Below, piece after piece: positions 9,945 through 18,841 of a DNA stretch of 64,000 nt. A program made the position numbers and the translations under genes. The notes below the pieces were generated by a model, which saw only the letters and a program-made list of their open reading frames with translations, ran no database searches and was not told the DNA's origin. This DNA is from Endotrypanum monterogeii (lineage: Eukaryota; Euglenozoa; Kinetoplastea; Trypanosomatida; Trypanosomatidae): assembly GCA_000333855.2 (NCBI GenBank), contig KV784176.1, forward strand, positions 90,739-154,738, given 5' to 3'. The first letter of the stretch is position 1; each line of letters begins with the position of its first letter.

Positions 9945-12788
9945 GAATGTCACCCTCTCACCACTCTCTCTCTCTCTCTGTGTGTGTGTGTGACTTTGTG
10001 AGGATCCTGGGGCTTTCCCTCGCTGACACCGATATTCGGGGATAGCTGACAAGCGTGCCCTGTAGCAGGTGAGGGTTTCCGAGATGATGACAAAGGTGGG
10101 GGCTACGTTTCGTTCCCTTATGTGCCAATGCAGCGCACCGACCGCCGCCATCACACACACACACATATATACATGTATATATATATATATATATATATCT
10201 ATATAATATATATATGTGTGTGTGTGTATATATGTGTATGTAACCCCCCTTTTTTGTATTTGGAATATTTTTTCCTTGTCCTCCTGAGGTGTCAGCATGC
10301 GTTGCCGTGAGGAAGGAGAGCGCAAAGGTAACAGAGAAAGAGGGATGCGTGTATTTTGAAGCCCTGATCACTGCTCGGCTCTTTCTCAGGCACATCACAC
10401 TCTCATGCATACAATTTTCTTCTTGACGGACTTCATATACGCTGCAATCGTGTGCGCTACTTGTCTCCACTCAGCGCTCATCTGTCAAGTTGCTCGTGTC
10501 GAAAAAAAAGAATTTTCAAATTTCTTTCTGTTCTTGTTACACGTCGATGGTTTCACAGCGACTTGCCCCCTCCGTTTTTTTTTTCTTCTGCGGGTGCGAG
10601 CGCACCTTCAAATTCTGAAGTCATCATTTTTTAATTTTTTTTACGCTGTGTATGTTTGGTGCCTCTCGGAGCTCCATTTTGGGGTGTTTCTGTTTCATTT
10701 TCTGTTACTCGATTTGTTGCGAGGTGTTCTGTCTCTGCCCACTATTATTGTTATTATTTGTTGCTGAGGTTTCTCTATGCTTCGAGTTTTTTTTTTTTTC
10801 AATGCTCATTTCGATGGCGATAGGGGGGGGGGGAGGAGGCGATGTGCGTGTGCAGTAGAATTTCAGTTCGCATCCTTTTCAAAGTTTTTTTCTCCGCTGT
10901 TCCTCATCCCTCCCCTCCCCTATCGCACCATTCCTTTTCCACCGCCCACCAGATTGACCCCTCGATTTCTCACGCTCCACGCGTACACAACTGTACCCTT
11001 TGTCCACCTCTTCCTTTTCTCATTGCGTGTGCATGAAGGTGTACATACTTGCAGGTCAAGTGTGACTCATCACGTGCCGACATTTATGGTGTGTGTGTGT
11101 GTGTGTGTGCGGGTGTTGGTGGTACAGCATTTGGCTGTGTATTATGTATACGTGTATATCTATATATACATCTCCGTCACCTTTTTTTCTTGTTTCTGTC
11201 TTCTACTGTCGCATTCACAGGTTTGAGCTTTGTGGACTTCGCGGTGTGTTCGTATTTTATTATTGCGCACCGAATGGGTCGCCTTAAAAGAGACGTTCCT
11301 GCTCAGTATGAGGTGCCGCTCCCCGCCCCCTTCTTCCCTTCCTTCTACAGCCCTCCGGCCCCCCCCCCCCCCCCCAAAAAAAAAAAAAAAAAACGGGGGG
11401 GGGAAGGGCGAGGAGAGGGAAAGCAGAAAGTTGTTCATCTTTCCTTTAGGTTGGGAGGGATGGCGCGTGTCTGTGTCGCCTTCTTTCCGTCACTGTGCCC
11501 TTGAACCTTTGTTAGGGTGGCGATGCGCCTCTTAGTGAGACGATCTCTGGGCTCGATTGTGTTGTGCAAGCGTATGTTATGGACGGGTTGCCTTTCCCAA
11601 CTACGCCCAGCTCGTTTATGACCGGGGGGGGGCGGCGGGGGCGAGGGTATCTCCTCTTCAGGAACTCCCCCGCTTCAAACATTACCGCCACCACTATCAC
11701 CAACACCGAACATTACTTGGGTAACCGACCGAGGGGATCGAGTTGCCAGATCGAAGAATCCTCATCATCTCTAGGAGATACCGCTGCCCACTACATGCAT
11801 CACCATCTTTTTTTTTTCCGGTAGCTGAACAGGCACACGCATTGTGGCGCCCTCCCCTGTCGCCCGGGGGTGGTGCTATGTAGTGCCTGTGGGGTGCCTG
11901 TTCGCGGGAGGCATGTCTTCGTATTTCCTGTGTCCAGGCAAGCCGTGGCGTCCGGCTCCATCGCGGACATTCTCATCTCTTCTTCTTCATTGCTCGATTT
12001 CAGAGAACAAGCGATATCAACCGCTTATGTTCTCTCGGCACCGGTGGCACCTGCTCTGCACGCACGACCGCCTCTGTGTTGCCGGACTACGAGCTCTGCA
12101 TGTGCTTTTGCCGTCTCTGCATTTCCCTTCGTCCCTCCTTTCCTCCCTCTCTTCCTTTTTCCCTCCTTCAGTTCTGTGGCACCTCCTCTCTCCTTTTTAG
12201 AAGGAACTGTGGCTTGCTCACCTGCTGGCTGCGACCCAAGTCGTATTCTTCCTTCTGATTTTCTTACGCTTATTTGACTGTCACCACTGTTGCTTCGCCT
12301 TCCGCCAACAGCCCACGCGTCCACCGTCCTCTGTGACTCATTTATTCTTCTTTCAGTCTTTCGGGAGGCTCGCTAACAGCAGTGGCATTCTTTCTCACAC
12401 TTCCCCATTTTTTTTTTCCGACGTATATTTAGCGTTTTTATATATTTTTCCTGCCAAGCTACTCGGTGCTCCTGTTGCTCTCTTCTCGGATAAAAAAGTC
12501 GACTCACACGCCACTTTTTGTGCTTCACTCTTCTTCATTGTTGTACATTCTTCTTCATTCTTCTTTCTTCTTCAGAGACGTGTTGGCATGCCCTCGAGTC
12601 GGCGTGCTAATCCCATCCCCTATCCCTGCTTTTTTTTTTTTTGCGTGGGGTTTCCCACCCACGACCAAGTTGGGGAGCTGCATCTGCACGCTGCTGGCGA
12701 GCCTCTGAGTGAGCGGCTTACTGTGTAGAAGTTGTACGACAAAACATCGGATCTCTTCTTCCCCAGGTGCCGTGTCAGGTCGTTGCGC
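9945..12788 (+). other. Intercoding region (2.8 kb), no gene seen
   Basis: Contains a CA-AT-GT palindromic microsatellite (10152-10228), many T- and C-rich tracts, and abutting C17 and A18 runs at about 11359-11393. Open frames here are pyrimidine-tract translations. Candidate trans-splice AGs for the next gene lie at 12668-12669 (after a T12 run) and 12765-12766 (after CTTCTTCCCC). Confidence 0.6.
10152..10228. repeat. CA/AT/GT palindromic microsatellite
   Basis: CA repeats, then about 45 bp of AT repeats, then GT repeats. The left arm (about 10152-10169) is the reverse complement of the right arm (about 10209-10226), so the block can fold into a hairpin. Confidence 0.85.
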
Positions 12789-15050
12789 ATGTCCGCCGTG
12801 TCCACTGCGTCGCCGACGGCTATTGCTGCCCCTGTGTCTTTCTCTGAAGAAAATGCCGTTGTGCTGGACAAGTGGTTGTACGATGTCTGTGGGGAGGAGG
12901 CGTTGCAGTTCCCCTCGCATCGTCGTCCGCAATTCACCTCCTACGTGGAGCGGCTGCTTCGCGTGGCGAAGACAAAGCAGTTTGCTGGTAATACCTTCGA
13001 CTACCCTTCACGCTCCGGTACTCGCGAGGTGATGGTGCTACAGAGAATGCTCGAGGCACTGGCGGCGTCCCAACAGGCTGTGACACGGGAGACGGAGGAG
13101 GTGCAGGAAAGGGTGGGTCAAGTGCAACGCGCACTGGAGAAAATGACGATGGGCGTCTCCTCCATTATAGAGGAGCAGAGGGCGAACACCATGAGCGAGG
13201 CAGCGGCCTCCGGGAAAAAGGAAGCATCAAGCAATGCTGCTGGTGCTCCACCTGCATTCAGGTCGCCAGCTTCCCTTCTCACAGCTTCCTCTGCCACGCA
13301 CACCTCCTCAGACGCGTCGCCTCCTCAGCAGGTCGCCCACGCATCGCTCGACTGCGTCACCAAGAGCGGTGACGGCGGCCCTGCGAACTCTCAGTCAAAA
13401 CAGGCGGACGGCCACGCCCTTGACGAAGGCGTTTCCTTCCCCGTAGCCAGCAAACACGCTGCCGCCCATGCCTCGGTGGTGCGTGATGTCGACTACGATA
13501 CGACTAGGGCTGTTTCCCTGCGCTACGTGGCAGAGCTTCAGAAACGGATGCATGATCTGTCAGAGCAACGAAGAGAGAGGGAGCAGCGGCACGCGCGTCT
13601 CCTGGATGACATGGAGCAGTTGGATAAGGAATACAAAGCGCTACAAACGACGGAGGAGTTGGTGGTCGCCCGTCATCAGGAAGCGGAGTCTTGCAAGGAG
13701 GAGGAGCTGCGTCGACTCATCGAAGAGTCTGCCCGTTATGCAGAGGACGAGGCTGCGTTTGCGGCAGCGTGTGGTGCGTGTGGCGCGATTCCCTCTTCAG
13801 AACCACTCAGTGAATCCGGTACAGGGGAGCCCGTGCGGTGCACAGAGGTATGGATATTTTCAAATGATCTCTCACCACCAACCACACCGGGGTCTAAGAT
13901 GTCATCGCTGTCCCCGCTGCCCCATTCGAGGTGTGCGCGGTCACGTGCGTCATTGGGCGACATAGCGTCAACTCACTCTCTCCACAGCAATGATTCCGAG
14001 GGTGTGGTGGCTGCAGCACCTCCGGTTACAGCCTCACTGCCATCGGAAACACATATCCAATGTGGGACCATAAAGGATCCTGTTGGTTCTGTGAGCAATC
14101 AGAACACATGCAGTCTCGTGAGCAGCGCCACACAACCTTCTCGAGTTTCGCCCCCACAGAGGGAGGCTCTCGAGGCGCTGCGCCACCGACTATCCAAGTG
14201 CTGCGCCCACACAGTGAGTTGCCGCCGTACGCTGCTGAGTGAGGGCAAACGGCACTTGATAGACTTTCGCAAATCTCAGCAGCGTCTCAAGGACTGGCAG
14301 GACATTGCGGCGCAACTGCATCGCATCCACAACCAGCTGCGTGGGCAGGTTGGCGTCATTCACACCGTTTTGTCTGACTCCGCACGAAGACTGGAGAAGG
14401 GTGATGCAACGACACAGCGCCCCAGCTATGGCGAGACGCTGGGGCGGCTCAACACGCTTCTGAGGGAGCGGTCGTATGAGGCGCTGCAGTACTACATCGG
14501 TGGCAGCGGTGCCACCAATGAGGACGGGCTGCTTGACAGCAGCGCCGAGGAAGAGTTGCGCGCATTGCAGCGACCCACGCCTTCGGAGTTTTCAGCGGGT
14601 AGTGACAGGACTCCTAGTCGGTGCGCCTCTGAGCCTTCGTCCTATGCTCCCACTCCGATGCATTCGAGTTCACCAGGCAAGGCCCACCGCTCTCTCGACC
14701 ACACGTCACGTTTGTCTCCTTCCCCAAATACACCAGCGCGTGGGGAGGAGGACAACGGTCTCACAGTCGGCGCAATAGCCAACCATGATGTCGCTACTAC
14801 GCGTGGCCTCAAGACACCACAACGCCATCGCAGTCGATTGGAGCTCGTTCGCCATCTACAGCGGTGGGAGTCTGTGTTGTTGATGGAGCGGTTGGCTATC
14901 CTGAAGGCTGCGCACATGGTGCCTGGCCCACACAACGGCACAGGGGTCAACTCAAAACGGGTGGATGGCTTCAGTGCAACACACTGCTTCGACGAGCTCC
15001 GTGCATTACTCTTGCAGCCGAAAGCGAATTTCGCTGCCCCGCGTGTGTAG
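12789..15050 (+). CDS. Coiled-coil hypothetical protein, 753 aa
   Basis: The frame is open from 12732, but the first ATG is at 12789, 23 nt after a pyrimidine tract ending in AG. The N-terminal 60 residues look folded (FSEENAVVLDKWLYDVCGEE and following). Residues ~75-130 form a helical segment. A low-complexity Ser/Ala/Thr region follows, then a strong coiled coil at about 243-325, rich in Arg, Glu and Gln heptads. Another disordered Ser/Pro region leads to a second helical bundle or coiled coil at about 456-540. The C-terminus is Ser/Pro-rich with a short helical end. There are no membrane segments or enzyme motifs. A cytoskeletal, basal-body or flagellar structural role is possible but is only inference from the coiled coils. 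Confidence 0.85.
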   Translation: MSAVSTASPTAIAAPVSFSEENAVVLDKWLYDVCGEEALQFPSHRRPQFTSYVERLLRVAKTKQFAGNTFDYPSRSGTREVMVLQRMLEALAASQQAVTRETEEVQERVGQVQRALEKMTMGVSSIIEEQRANTMSEAAASGKKEASSNAAGAPPAFRSPASLLTASSATHTSSDASPPQQVAHASLDCVTKSGDGGPANSQSKQADGHALDEGVSFPVASKHAAAHASVVRDVDYDTTRAVSLRYVAELQKRMHDLSEQRREREQRHARLLDDMEQLDKEYKALQTTEELVVARHQEAESCKEEELRRLIEESARYAEDEAAFAAACGACGAIPSSEPLSESGTGEPVRCTEVWIFSNDLSPPTTPGSKMSSLSPLPHSRCARSRASLGDIASTHSLHSNDSEGVVAAAPPVTASLPSETHIQCGTIKDPVGSVSNQNTCSLVSSATQPSRVSPPQREALEALRHRLSKCCAHTVSCRRTLLSEGKRHLIDFRKSQQRLKDWQDIAAQLHRIHNQLRGQVGVIHTVLSDSARRLEKGDATTQRPSYGETLGRLNTLLRERSYEALQYYIGGSGATNEDGLLDSSAEEELRALQRPTPSEFSAGSDRTPSRCASEPSSYAPTPMHSSSPGKAHRSLDHTSRLSPSPNTPARGEEDNGLTVGAIANHDVATTRGLKTPQRHRSRLELVRHLQRWESVLLMERLAILKAAHMVPGPHNGTGVNSKRVDGFSATHCFDELRALLLQPKANFAAPRV

Positions 15051-16034
15051 TATTTGTATTCTGTGTCTTTCTCTTCTCTTGCTGTGACGCCTGCTGGGCC
15101 ATCTTCCCTATTCTTTTCTACCAGGGAGGGAGGGGAAGAGGGTTTGCACCCAGCTGCCCACTCACCCACATCTACATACACACGGATGCACCTACGCGCG
15201 CTTTCCAGCTAGATTGGTGCACGTGTAAGGACATGCCAGCGAATACGTAGAGAAGAGAGCAAACGCTCGTAGTAATCGCTACAGTGCCGTCTCCAAACAC
15301 TGGCTGGTGTCTGTTTGTTTGTGTGTGTGTCAGGTCATGCCCCCCTCCCCTCCCCTCACGTCACAGAGCTCGCGGAGCACAACACACTCTCGCTCCTTTG
15401 CTGTCCGCACGGCTTCTGCCATCAATGCTTTCTTACCCCATCTTCGACTTGTTTTTGAACAACAAAGGGGTTTTTCATAGTGAGAGGGAGAAGGAGGGGG
15501 GGAACGACTCCTCTTCAGTGCATACGGGCAACGGTGATATACCGGCCCGTCTCCCTCACATTACTAATCGAGAACTGTTTGCTGAGGAGAGAAGAGCATC
15601 GGACTGCGGCTGCTCCCTTTTCTGCCCCCCTCCCCCCCCCTTATAGCCGTGAACTGCCAGAGAAAGTGTCAAAGGGGGCGGGGAGGGGCGTAACACATCG
15701 AAGGCGCAATTACGGAGACCGAGGGGTGGGTCGGCAGTTCTTCTCTTTTATTTGCTCCTGTTTCTTCTCTCTCATCACGACCTTAAAAAAAAAAAAAAAA
15801 GCAATGCTGCCATCGCTTGTTGAGGAGACGGTTATCATGTAAGGCGGAGGCGTACCAGTTTCTCTTGTCTGTGTGCTGCGTCATCCAGTTCCACATCGCG
15901 CCTTCCTTTATTATCTCAAAGTTTGGTTTCATTATCGCAGTCTCCTGTCTGGACGAATAAATCGGCAGGAGCAATCTCTTTCTCTCTCTATATACACACA
16001 CACACACACACATTTTCAAACATTTAAAGTCATC
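15051..16034 (+). other. Intercoding region, no gene seen
   Basis: UTR-type sequence with C/T-rich tracts, an A16 run near 15785-15800 and a CA repeat at about 15994-16011 just before the next start codon. Confidence 0.6.
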
Positions 16035-16931
16035 ATGATTGGCAGGCTGCCGCGTTGCTCGCAGCCAACGTCGGCGCCGCAGTGGTGGCACCGTGGACTA
16101 GTGGTTCCATCACGAAAGCTATTGCCCCGGCTGGCCACCTGCACCGCACTCTTCTCTAGAAATGCACTCACCGTTCAACGCATGCAGAAGGGCGACTACG
16201 GCTTCAATGTGTTCCACAACTCCAACCCGCAGCACGGCGGCAGTTACGCCCGGCATGAGCGACGTATGCGAGAGGATGAGGTCGAGGACTTCATGCGATC
16301 TGTGAAGCACTGGCACCCTGTTCATGAGAGTATTGTAGGGAGTGATGCAGTGAATACGGCGCAGAACATGGAGTCTAGCGATGATGGTGCTGCGCAGTTG
16401 CCCTCCTCCTCGACCTCCATCACTGCCGCTGAGTCTCCGACACCTCCAAATTTGCGCATGGGTGAGGAGGCGATTATGCGCTGCTTCCATTTTGAAACGT
16501 TCCACGAGGCGTATCTCTTTATGGGGAGACTGTGGGCCTTCTGCTACGGCTCTGACAAGTACCCCCCGGTCAGGTGGGAGGGGACGGATATCACTGTCTT
16601 TCTTTACTCGGCTTCCTTTCGGGGCCTCAGCAAACGGGAGGCGCGTGTGGCAGCTTTTCTGAATGATCACTATAACATGGCCCAGAAAAGTAGGTGGCAG
16701 CAGCGCCGCATCGTAGATGGCATTGTGCGCAAGGCCAAAGTCGAGGAGATGTTGGGCGAGGACGTAGCGGCAGACTTGACGCACCGACAGGCTCTGCGTA
16801 CCGAACCACTGCAGGAGATCAAAGATGGTCCACGCAGTTGGCGACACGCCATCAGCTCGCCTGTGCAGTGTCCCGAGGACGGCGGCAGTAGCATTTCGGG
16901 TGCTGACACAAGACCCCGGCGGGCAAAGTGA
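16035..16931 (+). CDS. Mitochondrial pterin-carbinolamine-dehydratase-like protein, 298 aa
   Basis: The ATG at 16035 is the first that leaves upstream repeat sequence out of the protein; the frame is open further 5' only through simple repeats. The first ~60 residues are Arg/Ser-rich with almost no acidic residues, typical of a mitochondrial presequence. Residues ~151-215 resemble the PCD/DCoH fold: the segment beginning FHFETFHEAYLFMGRLWAFC, then KYPPVRWEGTDITVFLYS, then GLSKREARVAAFLN, matching its helix-strand-strand-helix order. The catalytic His-His-Pro and Thr-His positions of true PCD appear as KYPP and YSA, so dehydratase activity is doubtful. The flanking ~150 N-terminal and ~85 C-terminal residues are extra to the ~100-aa family length. 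A structural role in a mitochondrial complex is possible. Confidence 0.65.
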   Translation: MIGRLPRCSQPTSAPQWWHRGLVVPSRKLLPRLATCTALFSRNALTVQRMQKGDYGFNVFHNSNPQHGGSYARHERRMREDEVEDFMRSVKHWHPVHESIVGSDAVNTAQNMESSDDGAAQLPSSSTSITAAESPTPPNLRMGEEAIMRCFHFETFHEAYLFMGRLWAFCYGSDKYPPVRWEGTDITVFLYSASFRGLSKREARVAAFLNDHYNMAQKSRWQQRRIVDGIVRKAKVEEMLGEDVAADLTHRQALRTEPLQEIKDGPRSWRHAISSPVQCPEDGGSSISGADTRPRRAK

Positions 16932-17613
16932 AGAGGATGCAAATTCGCTTCGTGCGCATATCGAGTAATGCGTGTCTACACATCACTGCTTATCGTTTCG
17001 TTCCTATATATTTTTTTTTTTTGTTTCCGTTGGATTTTTTCTTTCCCCTCTTCTCACCCCGCACTGAATTTGTACAGATGTAGGGCTGTATAGATGGAAG
17101 TCCATCGGTCAATTTATATATATATATATATATTTCCAGCTGATTGCGAGGGGAGGGGGTATGTCAGTGTGTTCTCTGTTTCTCCGTCCGTCTGCCTCGT
17201 TCCAGACCCCCCCCCCCCCACCACACACCTTCAGGTATAGTTTGATGTGCGTAGCATATCCATGCACCAAAGAAGAACCACCAGATGCACAAGTGTGTGT
17301 GTGTGTGTGCACGTGATGCCTTACACACTTGCTGTGTCCATCTCTGAGTTTCATAGGATTGATCCTTATGGAATCTACAGAAAAGAAGAAAAAGAACCGA
17401 TGTAGTCGTGGTTTATATATATACATTTATACATATACATATGTTCCTTTTTTTTTCTCCCTTCTCTTTTTTTATTTCTAAACGTAGCGCTTGGTGCAAA
17501 CCAGAAAACATCGATACCGACTCACTCAACTGCCCTCCCCACGAAAATATATATACATATATTATTATTATTATTATATATTAGTGACACGCGCTGTAGA
17601 GCGAGTATCTACG
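16932..17613 (+). other. Intercoding region, no gene seen
   Basis: AT repeats at 17114-17133 and 17544-17581, a C10 run near 17208, and a GT repeat near 17294. A strong pyrimidine tract (17446-17480) ends in AG at 17486-17487 and is the likely trans-splice acceptor for the next gene. Confidence 0.6.
17446..17487 (+). promoter_or_regulatory. Predicted spliced-leader acceptor (polypyrimidine tract + AG)
   Basis: A tract of more than 30 almost pure pyrimidines ends at AACGTAG. The AG at 17486-17487 lies 127 nt upstream of the ATG at 17614. Confidence 0.5.
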
Positions 17614-18003
17614 ATGCCGTCACCTGAATGTAGCACCCGGCTCCAAAGTCGCCCATTTCAGATTTTCCAGAAGGTTCTGCACCTTCTCGCTGCCTTCGCC
17701 TGTGGAAGCTATACGCTTTTCCTTCTCATTATGAGCAATCATGGTAGTATCCGCAGATTTGTGGCGCTTGTGTACTTGTTTTTTTTCTCGATCGTGATTC
17801 CCTCGGCAGAGATGGGTGCCATGAAGCACCCACTGATGGCCAGCTCCGCGCGCTTCCTCCTTAGCTCGATTGGTCGTGCTCTCGTTTACATCTTCATGGG
17901 CGGCGTGATACTGGGTGTTGGTATAGGTGGGTGGATTGTGGGTTTGTTTCTCTTGGCCATCGGTATCAGCGATGCAGTCATTATGTGCATCTCACAAAAG
18001 TAG
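17614..18003 (+). CDS. COPI-associated family membrane protein, 129 aa
   Basis: The ATG at 17614 starts a compact protein with four membrane segments at about residues 19-40, 48-66, 80-103 and 106-126. The order of features matches the COPI-associated protein family (PF08507): a short N-terminus ending in RPFQIFQKVLHL, an aliphatic hairpin, then the conserved-looking segment FLLSSIGRALVYIFMGGVIL, and a final hydrophobic helix. The length is typical of the family. Members sit in Golgi and early secretory membranes and are linked to COPI vesicles; their exact function is poorly known. The upstream frame from 17491 begins at TTG and translates an AT repeat, so it is not used. Confidence 0.75.
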   Translation: MPSPECSTRLQSRPFQIFQKVLHLLAAFACGSYTLFLLIMSNHGSIRRFVALVYLFFFSIVIPSAEMGAMKHPLMASSARFLLSSIGRALVYIFMGGVILGVGIGGWIVGLFLLAIGISDAVIMCISQK

Positions 18004-18841
18004 AAGCGGGCGGTAGTACCGTTTCATTCCTCCACTGAACGGATCGTGGGCCTCGCTCCGAGGTGAAGGGTCTGGGGGCATTGGTGCACGCAGTGAGAGC
18101 CGCTGCGATGCGTGGTATGGGAACAAACCTTGAGAAATAGCAGCGGTGAAGGAGCCCCTCTCCTTCAACGTGTCCTGCGACCTTGCGTGTGTCTCGAGTT
18201 CCACAGGCTGAAGCAGACGGACCGATGCACCCAGCGACGCACGTGCCACTCAACTATTTTATTACTATTCGTCTGTTCGTGTATGGTGTAGTCGAGGTGG
18301 GCTGTTACCCAAACAATGGAAAAGACACCCCCTTCTCTCCCTGCTCTTGTATTCGCATCCCCGAGTGAAGTCCAGGTTTGATCCAGTTTGCATCTTCTCT
18401 CGAAAAACGGATATATTATATACAGCTGCAAAACTCCACAAAAATAAGGTAGGTGTGAAAGAGGGCTGATTTCGGGATAACGCGCGTGTCAAACACATTT
18501 GAGCTTCCGTCTCGAGTACCCTTTCGGTGGCACTGGCCGAGTCCCTCACTCCGTCCGCCACTTCCTCCTGCCATTTTCACGGTAGAAAAAGACTCTTCTG
18601 TGGTGGTGCAGGAAAGCACTTGTGCCGCTCGTTGTCATCTGTGCAACGTCTCTTCCTTGTGTGCAAATTTTCCTCCTCCCCCCTCCCCCGCACCCAATGC
18701 CATCTTTTCATTAACATATACACATCTACTTCCTCACCCAGGTTACGAATCTGTGTGGTCATCTGCACATCATCGCTCTGGGACTCCTGGATATGAGAAG
18801 GAAAAAAATAAAATAAAACCAAGCGGTCAAACTGTTGAGAG
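18004..18841 (+). other. Intercoding region, no gene seen
   Basis: UTR-type sequence. A C/T-rich tract (about 18665-18739) ends in AG at 18740-18741, about 100 nt upstream of the next start codon. Confidence 0.6.
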
